Of a stretch of DNA of 47,664 bases, positions 37,453 through 46,541 are shown in pieces. Made by a program: the position numbers and the translations under genes. The stretch lies in NCBI GenBank assembly GCA_903894995.1, contig CAITSG010000081.1, forward strand, positions 1 through 47,664. The letters are read 5' to 3'. The DNA is from an uncultured Burkholderiales bacterium (lineage in GTDB: Bacteria > Pseudomonadota > Gammaproteobacteria > Burkholderiales > Burkholderiaceae_C). Below the pieces are notes generated by a model, which was not told where the DNA came from, did not search any database, and saw only the letters and a list, made by a program, of their open reading frames with translations. Position 1 is the stretch's first letter. Every line of letters begins with the position of its first letter.

Positions 37453-38672
37453 AAATCCTGTTCATCCACCAGAACTTTCCGGGCCAATACCGTGCGCTGG
37501 CCCCTTCCATGGTCAAACTCGGCCATGAAATCATGGCCATCTCCAGCCGCAAGGAAACCAGCATCCAGGGCATCCCCAACATCTGCTACGAAAGTCCCCG
37601 CAGCTCCAGCAAAAACATCCATCCTTGGCTGCAATCGACCGAAGCGGCCATCATCCGGGGTCAAGCAGTGGCCCGCTCTGTTGCGCTGCTCATGAAAAAC
37701 GGCTTTGTGCCTGACGCCATTGTTGGCCATGCCGGCTGGGGCGAAATGCAATTCGTGCGCCAAGTGGCACCGCAAGCCCGGATCACCAGTTTCTGTGAAT
37801 ATTTCTACCATGGCCAAGGCAGCGATGTCGACTTCGACCCCGAGTTTCCCGCAGCCCCGGACGCCATGCTGCGCTGCCATGCCCGCAACCTGCACCTGAC
37901 CTCGGCCCTGGTCGATTCTGACGTGGGCCTGTCGCCCACCGAATGGCAAGCCAGTCAGTTTCCCGACTTTTTGCGTCAACGAATCAAAGTCTGTCACGAC
38001 GGCATCGAAACCGACCGCCTGACACCCCACAAAGAAGCTTGGATCAAGCTGGGACGCGACAACATCAAGGCCCAGCTGGGCGATGAAATCATCACCTTCA
38101 TCAACCGCAACCTTGAGCCCATGCGCGGCTACCACAGCTTCATACGGGCCCTGCCTCACATCCTGGCCGAGAGATCCAAGGCCCGCGTGATCTTGCTCGG
38201 TGGCAACGAGGTCAGCTACGGCCCGGCACCGGCCACCGGAGGCGGTTACAAAGCCCAATTTTTGCGCGAAGTGCAAGACAAGATTGACCTGTCACGGGTG
38301 CACTTTGTCGGTCAAGTGCCCTACGGCACCATGGTCAACATGCTGCGCGTCTCGGCCGTGCATGTGTACCTCACCGTGCCCTTTGTGCTGTCGTGGTCCA
38401 TGCTGGAAGCCATGAGCTTGGGTTGTTGCGTGGTCGGCTCATCCACCCCTCCGGTCCAGGAAGTCATCACCCATGGCCAAAACGGCCTGCTGGTCGATTT
38501 TTTCAATCCCAAAGCCATTGCCCAACAAGTCTGCGAAGTACTGGCACGCCCCAAAGACCATCAAGAACTGCGCCGGGCCGCCAGAGCCCATGTGGTCCAG
38601 CACTACGACTACCAAAGGGTTTGCCTGCCCCGCCACCACAGCATCATCACCGGGCAGTCCATGCCTGCATGA
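37449..38672 (+). CDS. GT4 family glycosyltransferase
   Basis: A 407-residue GT-B transferase. The N terminus MKILFIHQNFPGQYRALAPSM is the hallmark of the Glyco_trans_4_3 domain. The C-terminal domain has ITFINRNLEPMRGYHSFIRA, ARVILLGGNEVSYG and the nucleotide-sugar motif VPFVLSWSMLEAMSLGCCVV with a following PVQEVITHGQNGLLVDF. The ATG at 37449 overlaps the preceding stop (ATGA); the longer open frame upstream is an overlap artefact. It is directly coupled to the double SPINDLY-type gene, so both probably act on the same glycan. Confidence 0.88.
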   Translation: MKILFIHQNFPGQYRALAPSMVKLGHEIMAISSRKETSIQGIPNICYESPRSSSKNIHPWLQSTEAAIIRGQAVARSVALLMKNGFVPDAIVGHAGWGEMQFVRQVAPQARITSFCEYFYHGQGSDVDFDPEFPAAPDAMLRCHARNLHLTSALVDSDVGLSPTEWQASQFPDFLRQRIKVCHDGIETDRLTPHKEAWIKLGRDNIKAQLGDEIITFINRNLEPMRGYHSFIRALPHILAERSKARVILLGGNEVSYGPAPATGGGYKAQFLREVQDKIDLSRVHFVGQVPYGTMVNMLRVSAVHVYLTVPFVLSWSMLEAMSLGCCVVGSSTPPVQEVITHGQNGLLVDFFNPKAIAQQVCEVLARPKDHQELRRAARAHVVQHYDYQRVCLPRHHSIITGQSMPA

Positions 38673-41600
38673 ATCCATCCCTAAAGCTGCCCATGTCCGA
38701 AAGCATTCAAGCCCAAGCGCTCTTTGCGCTGGGCATCCAACTGCACGCCAATCGCCATCTCGACGGCCAGCAAGCGCTGGCGGTGTTTGAGCAAGCCCGG
38801 CAACTGAGCCCCAACAACGCCGACATCCTGAACGCCTTGGGGGCGGTGCTCTCGCGCATGGGGCGTGATGAGGCCGCCATGGCCTATTTTGAACAGGCCT
38901 TGGCCCAAAAACCGCAGCACCCTGATGCCTTGGACAATCTGGCCGGTCTGCTGCACCGAACCCGTCGCTACGCCCAAGCGGCCGAGCATGTAGAGCGCTG
39001 GTTGTCTCAGGTCCACAACCCGGCCCAAGAGTCCCCCTATATGCTCGGACGGCTGGCTTATACACGCCGCCTCATGGCCGACTGGACCGACGACGAACAA
39101 AGGCAACAAGAACTGCGTTTGACGCTGCGCACCAGCGAGCGCAGCGCCTTGCCGTTTGAATTCCTGGGCTTCAGCGACGAACCCGCCGAACACCTCAACT
39201 GCGCCCGCCAGCTGGTGCAAGACCGTCACCCTCCTGGCGTGCCCCTTTGGACACGCGAGCGCTGGAAAAACCCGCGCATCCGCGTGGCTTACTTGTCCAA
39301 CGACTTTTGCAACCACGCCACCGCCGTGCTGCTGGCGCGCGTGCTGGAACTGCACGACAAAGAGCACTTTGAAATTTTCGCGCTGTCCTGGAGCCCCTTG
39401 CAAGACACCATGCAAGCGCGCATTCGTGCAGGGGTCGAGCATTTTGTCGACATCTCGGCCCAAAGCGACGCCCAAGTGGCCCAGTGGATGGCCGGGCAAC
39501 GCATCGACATTGCCGTCGACATCAAAGGCTTTGCCAGCAACTACCGGCTGGGCATCTTCGCGCACCGCCCCTGCCCCATCCAGGTCAACTACCTGGGTTA
39601 CCCCGGATCGCTGGGTGCGCCCTACATCGACTACCTGATCGCCGACCCCCACGTCATCGCCCCAGCCGACCGACACCATTACAGCGAACACTTGGTGCGC
39701 CTGCCACACAGCTACCAAGCCAATGACCCTTTGCGCCAAGTGGACACGGCATGCCCCAGCCGCGCCGCACTGGGCTTGCCCGACAAAGGTCCGGGCACCC
39801 AGGGCTTTGTGTTTGCCTGCTTCAACAACAGCTACAAAATCACCCCTGAAGTGTTTGCGCAATGGATGGTCATTTTGCAAGACACCCCGGGCAGTGTGCT
39901 GTGGTTGCTAAAAGCCAACGACCAAGTCGAGGACCGCTTGCGCCAACACGCTGAAAAATTGAACATGGACCCGGAACGCCTGGTGTTTGCCCCCCGAGTG
40001 CCGACACCCGAACACCTGGCCCGACACGTTCATGCCGACCTGTTTTTGGACACTTTTCCAGTCAACGCCCACACCACCGCCGCAGACGCCCTGTGGATGG
40101 GTGTGCCGGTGCTCACACGCTATGGGCGCAGCTTCTCCAGCCGTGTGGCCCTGTCCTTGCTGCACGGCTGCCAACACCCCGACACGGACGCAACGCCAAG
40201 CGTCGATCTGGTCAACACCTTGGCTGTCGACAAGGCCGCAGACTACGCCACCCGCGCGGTGGGACTGGCCCAAAATCCTGCACTGCTGCACAGCCTGCAG
40301 CGGCACCTCAAGACCCAGCGCGAACGCCTGCCCCTGTTTGATGCAGCCTTAACGTGTCAACACCTCGAATCGGGCTACATCGCCATGTGCCAACGCTGGC
40401 AAAACGGCTTGTCACCGGCCGACATCACGGTCGCAGCAACACCCGTGCATCGCCTGCAGCACACCGTACCCGACAAGACCCTAGCCCAGTGGCACATGCC
40501 CCCCGCCCGTGTTCTGGCCGCGCCTTCAATCCCCGCTGAAGCTTCAAAGCCTGTGCCCGAGTTGCACACCGACGAACCACATCAGTCCGAGTCGCACAAA
40601 CCACCGCCCGTGCCCAGCCCGATGGCCACGCCACAGCAACTGCAAGCCGAAAGTTTGAGTCTGCTGCAAGCGGGCCAAACCGACGCCGCACTGCGCGTGT
40701 TTGACCTGGCCCTCAACCAACGCCCGCAAGAATCGGCTCTGTGGCAAGCACGCGCCCACACCGCATTGCGCCTGCCCCAAGCCCAAGCACGCGAACAAGC
40801 CCTGAGCGATTTACAACACGCTCTTGAACTGGCCCCGGACAACGAACGCCTGCGCTACGAACTGGCGCTCACCCTTGAGAAAACGGGCCAAGCCCTGGCC
40901 GCCTGCGAACACCTGAGTCAACTCGAAAGCCTGAGTCCGCACAACCACGAGTACCCCCTGCTGCACATTCGACTTCGCCGCCAATTGGCCCAATGGCCCC
41001 AAGCCCTGGCACTGTGCCAAGCCTGGACCACACGGCAAGCCCAGCACAGCACGGCTTGGGTGCAACAAGCCTCGGCCCACCTGGCTTTGCAACAAAACGA
41101 GCAAGCCATGGCCTGCACCCTGCAAGCCCTGGCCCTGCAAAAAGACAACGCCGAAGCCCTGAACCTGCGCGGGATGCTGAGCCGGGCCAACGGCCTGCCC
41201 ACCCCACAAGCCCTGATCGACTTCGAACAAGCCCACGCACAAGACCCCGACAACCCGTATTACTTGTCCAACATCGCCATCACACACGACGAGCTCGGAC
41301 ATCTGGCACTGGCCCTGCCTTGGTGGCGTCGCTTGCTGGACTTGCCAGCGCCCCCCGGCGGCCATGCACCACCCGTCCTGCTGCTGCAAGCCCACGGGGC
41401 ACAACAAGTTGACGACTTGCCACGTCAGTTGCAACTGCTGCAAGAAGCCACCCAGCGCCTGCCAAACGACTTTGAGGCTTGGCTGCAACGCGGCCACTGC
41501 TGCACCGCATTGGGCCTCGACCTGCAAGCCCAACAAGCCTATACCCAGGCCCTGAGCATCGCGCCTGACAACGTCCACGCCCTGTCGGCGCTCATGCGGG

Positions 41601-42940
41601 CCGAACGCTGCGTGGCCGACTGGCAGCACCACGATGAACGCTTGGCACAAGTGCTCCAAGCTGCCACCGACAGCGAGACCCCGGTCAACCCCTTTTTGAT
41701 GACCATCATCAGCGACGACCCGCTTTTGCTAAAGCGCGCCAGCGTGCTCGAATCGGCGCAAATCGGCCAACACATCAAGCCCTGGGCATTCCCGAAAAGC
41801 ACCACCGGCACTACCCCCAAAGAACGGCTGCGCATCGGCTACTTTTCGGCCGATTTTCACGACCACGCCACCAGTTACCTGATGGCGCAAATGCTCGAAT
41901 CACATGACCGCCAGCGGTTTGAAATATTTGTCTACAGCTTTGGCCCCAACGCGAAACAACACGCCTACCGCCAACGCTTAGAACGCGGGGTGGAGCACTT
42001 CTATGAGGTCAGCGCTCTGGGGGCACGCACCATTGCACGCCTGGCCCGATCACACGGCATCGACATCGCCGTCGACCTCAAAGGCCACACCCGACAAGGA
42101 CGGCCCCAGATTTTTGCCTGGCGTGCGGCACCGGTGCAGGTGAGTTACATCGGATTTCCGGGCACCTTGGGATCGCCCTGGATTGACTACGTGGTGAGCG
42201 ACACCAGCGTCATCCCCCCGGGGGACGAGGTGCACTTCACCGAACAAGTGGTTCGCCTGCCCGGTTGCTACCAGGCCAACGACACCCAACGAAGCGTGGC
42301 CGCCCCTGGCATGACCCGGGCACAAGCGGGACTGGCCGACAAAGCACTGGTGCTGTGCTGCTTCAACAGCACCTTCAAAATCAGCCCCGACCTGTTTCAG
42401 GTCTGGCTGCGCATCCTCGGTCAAATTCCTCATGCCGTGCTGTGGCTGTTTGACAAAAACCGCCAAGTGCAAGACACGCTGCGGCAATACGCCCAAGCCC
42501 AAGGCATTGCACCCGAAAGGTTGGTCTTTGCAGAATTTGCCCCCTTGGCCGAGCACCTGTCACGCTACCGATTGGCCGACCTGTTTTTAGACACCGCGCC
42601 CTACAACGCGCACACCACGGCCAGCGATGCCCTGTGGGTCGGCTTGCCGGTGATCACCCTCAGCGGACGCAGTTTTGCCTCTCGCGTCGGTGCCAGCCTC
42701 TTGACGGCGTTGGACATCAAAGAGCTGATCACACACAACTTGAACGACTACGAAAACCTGGCCCTGAAACTGTGCAAGGACCCCAAAGCCTTGAGCCAAC
42801 TGCGCCAACGCGTGACCCACAGCCCCAAGCGATCGGCCCTGTTTGACGGCAGACTCCTGGCCCGTCTGATGGAGTCGGCTTACACCCAAATGGCTCACCG
42901 ACAAGCCCAAGGCCTGCCTCCCGAAAGTTTTCAGGTCTGA
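38669..42940 (+). CDS. TPR protein with two tandem SPINDLY/O-GlcNAc-transferase-type (GT41) catalytic domains
   Basis: A 1423-residue protein. Residues about 12-130 hold the first TPRs (for example LNALGAVLSRMGRDEAAMAYFEQAL). Catalytic domain 1 spans about 160-580 with His216 (SNDFCNHATAV), Lys390 (FNNSYKITPE) and His468-Thr-Thr (NAHTTAADALW). A Pro/His-rich linker covers about 590-655. A second, longer TPR region fills about 656-980. Catalytic domain 2 spans about 1010-1423 with His1066 (SADFHDHATSYLM), Lys1237 (FNSTFKISPD) and His1315-Thr-Thr (NAHTTASDALW). These match human OGT His498, Lys842 and His920-Thr-Thr. Both halves thus look active. Family members transfer GlcNAc or fucose to Ser/Thr of proteins in the cytoplasm. 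A start at 38693 is also possible. Confidence 0.92.
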   Translation: MNPSLKLPMSESIQAQALFALGIQLHANRHLDGQQALAVFEQARQLSPNNADILNALGAVLSRMGRDEAAMAYFEQALAQKPQHPDALDNLAGLLHRTRRYAQAAEHVERWLSQVHNPAQESPYMLGRLAYTRRLMADWTDDEQRQQELRLTLRTSERSALPFEFLGFSDEPAEHLNCARQLVQDRHPPGVPLWTRERWKNPRIRVAYLSNDFCNHATAVLLARVLELHDKEHFEIFALSWSPLQDTMQARIRAGVEHFVDISAQSDAQVAQWMAGQRIDIAVDIKGFASNYRLGIFAHRPCPIQVNYLGYPGSLGAPYIDYLIADPHVIAPADRHHYSEHLVRLPHSYQANDPLRQVDTACPSRAALGLPDKGPGTQGFVFACFNNSYKITPEVFAQWMVILQDTPGSVLWLLKANDQVEDRLRQHAEKLNMDPERLVFAPRVPTPEHLARHVHADLFLDTFPVNAHTTAADALWMGVPVLTRYGRSFSSRVALSLLHGCQHPDTDATPSVDLVNTLAVDKAADYATRAVGLAQNPALLHSLQRHLKTQRERLPLFDAALTCQHLESGYIAMCQRWQNGLSPADITVAATPVHRLQHTVPDKTLAQWHMPPARVLAAPSIPAEASKPVPELHTDEPHQSESHKPPPVPSPMATPQQLQAESLSLLQAGQTDAALRVFDLALNQRPQESALWQARAHTALRLPQAQAREQALSDLQHALELAPDNERLRYELALTLEKTGQALAACEHLSQLESLSPHNHEYPLLHIRLRRQLAQWPQALALCQAWTTRQAQHSTAWVQQASAHLALQQNEQAMACTLQALALQKDNAEALNLRGMLSRANGLPTPQALIDFEQAHAQDPDNPYYLSNIAITHDELGHLALALPWWRRLLDLPAPPGGHAPPVLLLQAHGAQQVDDLPRQLQLLQEATQRLPNDFEAWLQRGHCCTALGLDLQAQQAYTQALSIAPDNVHALSALMRAERCVADWQHHDERLAQVLQAATDSETPVNPFLMTIISDDPLLLKRASVLESAQIGQHIKPWAFPKSTTGTTPKERLRIGYFSADFHDHATSYLMAQMLESHDRQRFEIFVYSFGPNAKQHAYRQRLERGVEHFYEVSALGARTIARLARSHGIDIAVDLKGHTRQGRPQIFAWRAAPVQVSYIGFPGTLGSPWIDYVVSDTSVIPPGDEVHFTEQVVRLPGCYQANDTQRSVAAPGMTRAQAGLADKALVLCCFNSTFKISPDLFQVWLRILGQIPHAVLWLFDKNRQVQDTLRQYAQAQGIAPERLVFAEFAPLAEHLSRYRLADLFLDTAPYNAHTTASDALWVGLPVITLSGRSFASRVGASLLTALDIKELITHNLNDYENLALKLCKDPKALSQLRQRVTHSPKRSALFDGRLLARLMESAYTQMAHRQAQGLPPESFQV

Positions 42941-43151
42941 ACGCGAATGACCACAAACCGCATCGCTTGCCACCATGGCAACGGTGCGGCCTGTCACGTT
43001 GCAATCAAACCCACCTTGCTGGCAGGGCCCATGACTGCCCTCAAGCTCTTCGTTAACTTTGCGACACATCCACTCGTTTTTGCACGCTATGCTCCATCAC
43101 ATGGTTGGCAAATGCACCGACGCCGGCTCTCTCCAAGAAACCTTGAACACC
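42941..43151. other. Intergenic region between the glycosylation operon and gabD
   Basis: About 210 bp. It holds a short hairpin without a T run (GGCAG at about 43021 against CTGCC at about 43036). I see no gene, no clear terminator for the operon and no convincing promoter for gabD. Confidence 0.4.
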
Positions 43152-44624
43152 ATGACCACATCCCCCCTCGCCCTGCTCAACGACCCTACTTTGCTCAAGA
43201 CCGACGCCCTGATCAACGGGCAGTGGGTCGCAGGCAGTCATCGTTTTGAGGTGACCGATCCGGCCACAGGCGGGCATTTGGCCAGCGTGGCCAACCTGGG
43301 GCCTGCCGAGGCCGAAGCCGCCATTGCCGCCGCCAACGCCGCCTGGGGCCCCTGGAAAACCAAAACCGCCAAAGAGCGCAGCATCATCTTGCGCAAATGG
43401 TTTGACCTGCTGATCGCCAACACCGAAGACCTGGCCCGCTTGATGACCGCAGAAAACGGCAAGCCGATTGCCGAGTCGCGTGGCGAAGTGGCTTATGGCG
43501 CGAGTTTTGTGGAGTGGTTTGCCGAAGAAGCCAAGCGCGTGAACGGCGAAACCCTGCCCCAGTTCGACAACAACCGCCGCCTGCTGGTGCTCAAGCAGCC
43601 CATTGGCGTGTGCGCGGCCATCACGCCATGGAACTTTCCGCTGGCCATGATCACCCGCAAAGTGGCCCCGGCCTTGGCGGCAGGTTGCACCGTCGTCATC
43701 AAACCCGCCGAGCAAACCCCGCTCACCGCGCTGGCCGCCGCCGAGTTGGCCATTCGCGCGGGCATCCCGGCCGGGGTGTTCAACATCATCACTGCCGATG
43801 GCACGCAAAGCGTCGCCATTGGCAAGGTGCTGTGCGCCAGCGACGTGGTGCGCCACATCAGCTTCACCGGCTCGACCGAAGTGGGCCGCATTTTGATGGC
43901 GCAATCGGCCCCCACCGTCAAGAAAATGTCGCTGGAGCTCGGCGGTAACGCGCCCTTCATCGTGTTTGAAGACGCTGACATCGACAGCGCTGTGGAAGGC
44001 GCTTTTGCCAGCAAATACCGCAATGCAGGCCAGACCTGCGTGTGCACCAACCGTTTTTATGTGCAGGAGTCGGTGTACGAAGAATTCGCCGCCAAGTTCG
44101 CGGCCAAAGTCAAAACGGCCAAAGTGGGTAATGGTTTTGCCGACGGCGTGAACCAAGGCCCACTGATCGAGCCCTCGGCCCTTGACAAGGTCGAACGCCA
44201 TGTGAATGACGCCATCGCCAAAGGCGGCCGTGTGCTGGCGGGTGGCAAACGCCTGGATGGCCAGTTTTTTGAGCCCACCGTGATCGCCGATGCCAGCGCC
44301 GACATGGTTTGCGCCAAAGAAGAAACCTTCGGCCCGTTTGCGCCCATCTTCAAATTCAAGACCGAGCAAGAAGCGGTGGATGCGGCCAACAACACCGAAT
44401 TTGGCTTGGCCAGCTACTTCTACAGCCGCGACGTGGGCCGCATCTTCCGCGTCAGTGAAGCGCTCGAATACGGCATGGTAGGCATCAACGTGGGCATTTT
44501 GGCCACCGAGCATGTGCCTTTCGGTGGCGTCAAACAGTCGGGCTTGGGCCGCGAAGGCTCACACCATGGCATGGACGATTACGTGGAAATCAAGTACCTC
44601 TGCATGGGCGACATCCTGAAGTAA
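43152..44624 (+). CDS. gabD: NAD(P)-dependent succinate-semialdehyde dehydrogenase-type aldehyde dehydrogenase
   Basis: Oxidises succinate semialdehyde to succinate at the end of 4-aminobutyrate and related pathways. It has 490 residues from the ATG at 43152 (MTTSPLALLND). ITPWNFPLAMITRKVAPALA is the coenzyme-binding region, SFTGSTEVGR the Rossmann turn, LELGGNAP holds the general-base Glu262, and NAGQTCVCTNR the catalytic Cys296. The C-terminal EGSHHGMDDYVEIKYLCMG is typical of GabD. The frame runs further upstream, but the Shine-Dalgarno and family length favour this start. Close relatives include glutarate-semialdehyde dehydrogenase, so the substrate is inferred. No other GABA genes are nearby. 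Confidence 0.9.
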   Translation: MTTSPLALLNDPTLLKTDALINGQWVAGSHRFEVTDPATGGHLASVANLGPAEAEAAIAAANAAWGPWKTKTAKERSIILRKWFDLLIANTEDLARLMTAENGKPIAESRGEVAYGASFVEWFAEEAKRVNGETLPQFDNNRRLLVLKQPIGVCAAITPWNFPLAMITRKVAPALAAGCTVVIKPAEQTPLTALAAAELAIRAGIPAGVFNIITADGTQSVAIGKVLCASDVVRHISFTGSTEVGRILMAQSAPTVKKMSLELGGNAPFIVFEDADIDSAVEGAFASKYRNAGQTCVCTNRFYVQESVYEEFAAKFAAKVKTAKVGNGFADGVNQGPLIEPSALDKVERHVNDAIAKGGRVLAGGKRLDGQFFEPTVIADASADMVCAKEETFGPFAPIFKFKTEQEAVDAANNTEFGLASYFYSRDVGRIFRVSEALEYGMVGINVGILATEHVPFGGVKQSGLGREGSHHGMDDYVEIKYLCMGDILK

Positions 44625-44637
44625 ACTACACAGCTTC

Positions 44638-44711
44638 GCGGGTGTCGTTTAATGGTAGGACTTTTGCTTCCCAAGCAAATAACGAGGGTTCGATTCCCTT
44701 CGCCCGCTCCA
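44638..44711 (+). tRNA. tRNA-Gly(CCC)
   Basis: A 74-base tRNA with encoded CCA. Acceptor GCGGGTG pairs with CGCCCGC; the anticodon stem TTTGC/GCAAA encloses loop TTCCCAA, giving anticodon CCC; the T arm is GAGGGTTCGATTCCCTT. It begins only 13 bases after the gabD stop. Confidence 0.96.
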
Positions 44712-44744
44712 AGGTTTCAATCAGCCTCTTTCAAGCTCAGTCAA

Positions 44745-44776
44745 CGAAGGCCCCGCAAGGGGCCTTCGGCATTTTC
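44745..44776 (+). terminator. Terminator after tRNA-Gly
   Basis: CGAAGGCCCC, loop GCAA, GGGGCCTTCG: a perfect 10-bp stem with a stable tetraloop, then GCATTTT. It lies 33 bases after the tRNA and 38 bases before the ParB-like start. Confidence 0.82.
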
Positions 44777-44813
44777 ACACCCGCTTGCCTGCGCCCTCCC
44801 CGGCCAACCTCCC

Positions 44814-45539
44814 ATGCAAATCACCGTCAACGAAGAACTCAAAGCCTACATCGACCCGCTCACACCCGACGAGCACGCGGCGCTGGAGCGCAGTCTCCTG
44901 GCCGAAGGCTGCCGCGACGCGCTGGTCCTGTGGGGCGATGTGCTGGTAGACGGCCACAACCGCTACGGCATTTGCCAAAAGCATGGCCTGCCCTTTCAGA
45001 CGGTGCAAAACACACGCTTTCAATCGATGGCAGACGTGCACCTGTGGATGATCGATCAGGACCTGGGGCGGCGCAGCGTGTCGGATTTTCAGCGCGGCGT
45101 GCTGGCCCTGCGCAAGCGCGAGATTCTGGCCGAGCGGCGCGCGCTAACCATCGCTGCCACGGCAAAGGGGGATGACGCCACACTGGTCGAGCCTTACCCT
45201 GCGCCCCAGAGCAGCGCTGCGCCGGAGCCCAACCCGTTCAAGAGCCGAGCCGACATCGCCAAGCTTGCGCGCCTGAGCAGCAGCCAGGTGGTGCAGATCG
45301 AAAAAATCCAGAAACAAGCCGCCCCCGAATTGGTGGCCGCTGTCAAAGCCGGCACGATTTCACTCAACGCAGCCGCTGCAGTGGCCAGCTTGCCCGCCGA
45401 AGAGCAAAAGAGCGCAGCCCTGGGCGGCAAAGACGAACTGAAGCAAGCGGCCAAGCGCGTGCGCGATGTCCATCGCAAAACGCCGCCAGACACCCAGCCC
45501 TCTGGCGAATCGGACAGCACTGATGCAGCCCCCACATAA
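44814..45539 (+). CDS. ParB-like/plasmid-partition-related protein, truncated by an in-frame TAA
   Basis: A 241-residue protein. The N-terminal ParB/Srx-like domain (about 1-110) has the motif LVDGHNRYGICQKHG, followed by MIDQDLGRRSVSDFQRGVLALRKR. A central helix-turn-helix-like stretch reads RADIAKLARLSSSQVVQIEKIQ, and the C-terminal part (AAAAVASLPAEEQKS, ELKQAAKRVR) looks helical. It has no ParA partner and no obvious chromosome-segregation context, so a role in transcription control or as a plasmid/ICE remnant is more likely than partition. Directly after the TAA the frame continues for 31 codons as a leucine zipper (see separate entry). The ATG at 44814 is chosen because the upstream frame would read through the tRNA. 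Confidence 0.8.
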   Translation: MQITVNEELKAYIDPLTPDEHAALERSLLAEGCRDALVLWGDVLVDGHNRYGICQKHGLPFQTVQNTRFQSMADVHLWMIDQDLGRRSVSDFQRGVLALRKREILAERRALTIAATAKGDDATLVEPYPAPQSSAAPEPNPFKSRADIAKLARLSSSQVVQIEKIQKQAAPELVAAVKAGTISLNAAAAVASLPAEEQKSAALGGKDELKQAAKRVRDVHRKTPPDTQPSGESDSTDAAPT

Positions 45540-45635
45540 CTGCAAGCCCTGCGCGAACAGGTCGCCGCCTTGAACGCAGAAAACCATGCTTTGCGTGCTC
45601 AGGTGGCGCAGTTGCAGGCGCAATTGGCTGTTTGA
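45540..45635 (+). pseudogene. Detached C-terminal coiled coil of the ParB-like protein
   Basis: Immediately after the TAA at 45537-45539 the same frame continues with 31 sense codons to TGA at 45633. The product would be LQALREQVAALNAENHALRA followed by QVAQLQAQLAV, a near-perfect heptad zipper with Leu/Val at a/d positions. It has no start codon of its own. The simplest reading is that a nonsense mutation removed the oligomerisation tail; stop readthrough or a sequencing error are alternatives. Confidence 0.7.
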
Positions 45636-45842
45636 ATGTTGAGGGTTTGAGCCCGCCGACGCCCAGCCGCCCTTTAAGGACTGCAAACCCTGAGTCTGCG
45701 ACTTGTCAGAGCTCACCCTGCACAAACCAGCCCTGAGTGAGGCGCTCACCGGATCGGGCGATTTGGCGAGCGACGCGAGTATGAGCCCGACCGGTGAGCG
45801 TCTCACACAGGGCGACCCCAGACAATGCAATGGTTCCACCAA
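45636..45842. other. Gene-free stretch with a large stem-loop
   Basis: Together with the coiled-coil remnant this makes about 360 bp without an intact gene. Its main content is the inverted repeat at 45731-45812. I see no promoter or supported coding sequence. Confidence 0.5.
45731..45812. repeat. Long imperfect inverted repeat (29/28-base arms)
   Basis: Left arm 45731-45759 begins CCCTGAGTGAGGCGCTCACC; right arm 45785-45812 ends GGTGAGCGTCTCACACAGGG. They pair over about 28 bp with two mismatches and one bulged A, around a 25-base loop rich in GCGA. There is no T run, so it is not an ordinary terminator. It resembles a REP-type palindromic element or a small non-autonomous mobile element. 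Confidence 0.7.
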
Positions 45843-45871
45843 GACAAAAGGCCCTCAACGGGCCTTTTGTC
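45843..45871. terminator. Bidirectional terminator downstream of scoB
   Basis: GACAAAAGGCCC, 5-base loop, GGGCCTTTTGTC: a perfect 12-bp stem with A/T-rich base. It lies 28 bases after the scoB stop (minus strand) and can also stop plus-strand transcripts from the ParB-like gene. Confidence 0.85.
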
Positions 45872-45898
45872 ACGAGCAATCACGAGCAAAGCACCTGA

Positions 45899-46540
<642 letters not shown>

Positions 46541-46541
46541 A

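Noticed and set aside
38681-39880. A 399-codon minus-strand open frame opposite the first GT41 domain
   Set aside because: It has no recognisable motif and overlaps a domain with conserved catalytic residues on the plus strand.
40600-41700. Repetitive-looking CAAGCC-rich DNA considered as a CRISPR or satellite array
   Set aside because: There is no constant repeat with regular spacing; the pattern comes from the TPR helices rich in Gln and Ala codons.
43053-44513. A 486-codon open frame on the minus strand opposite gabD
   Set aside because: It is the complementary-frame shadow of a GC-rich gene with strong third-position bias; its translation shows no domain, and the plus strand encodes a complete aldehyde dehydrogenase.
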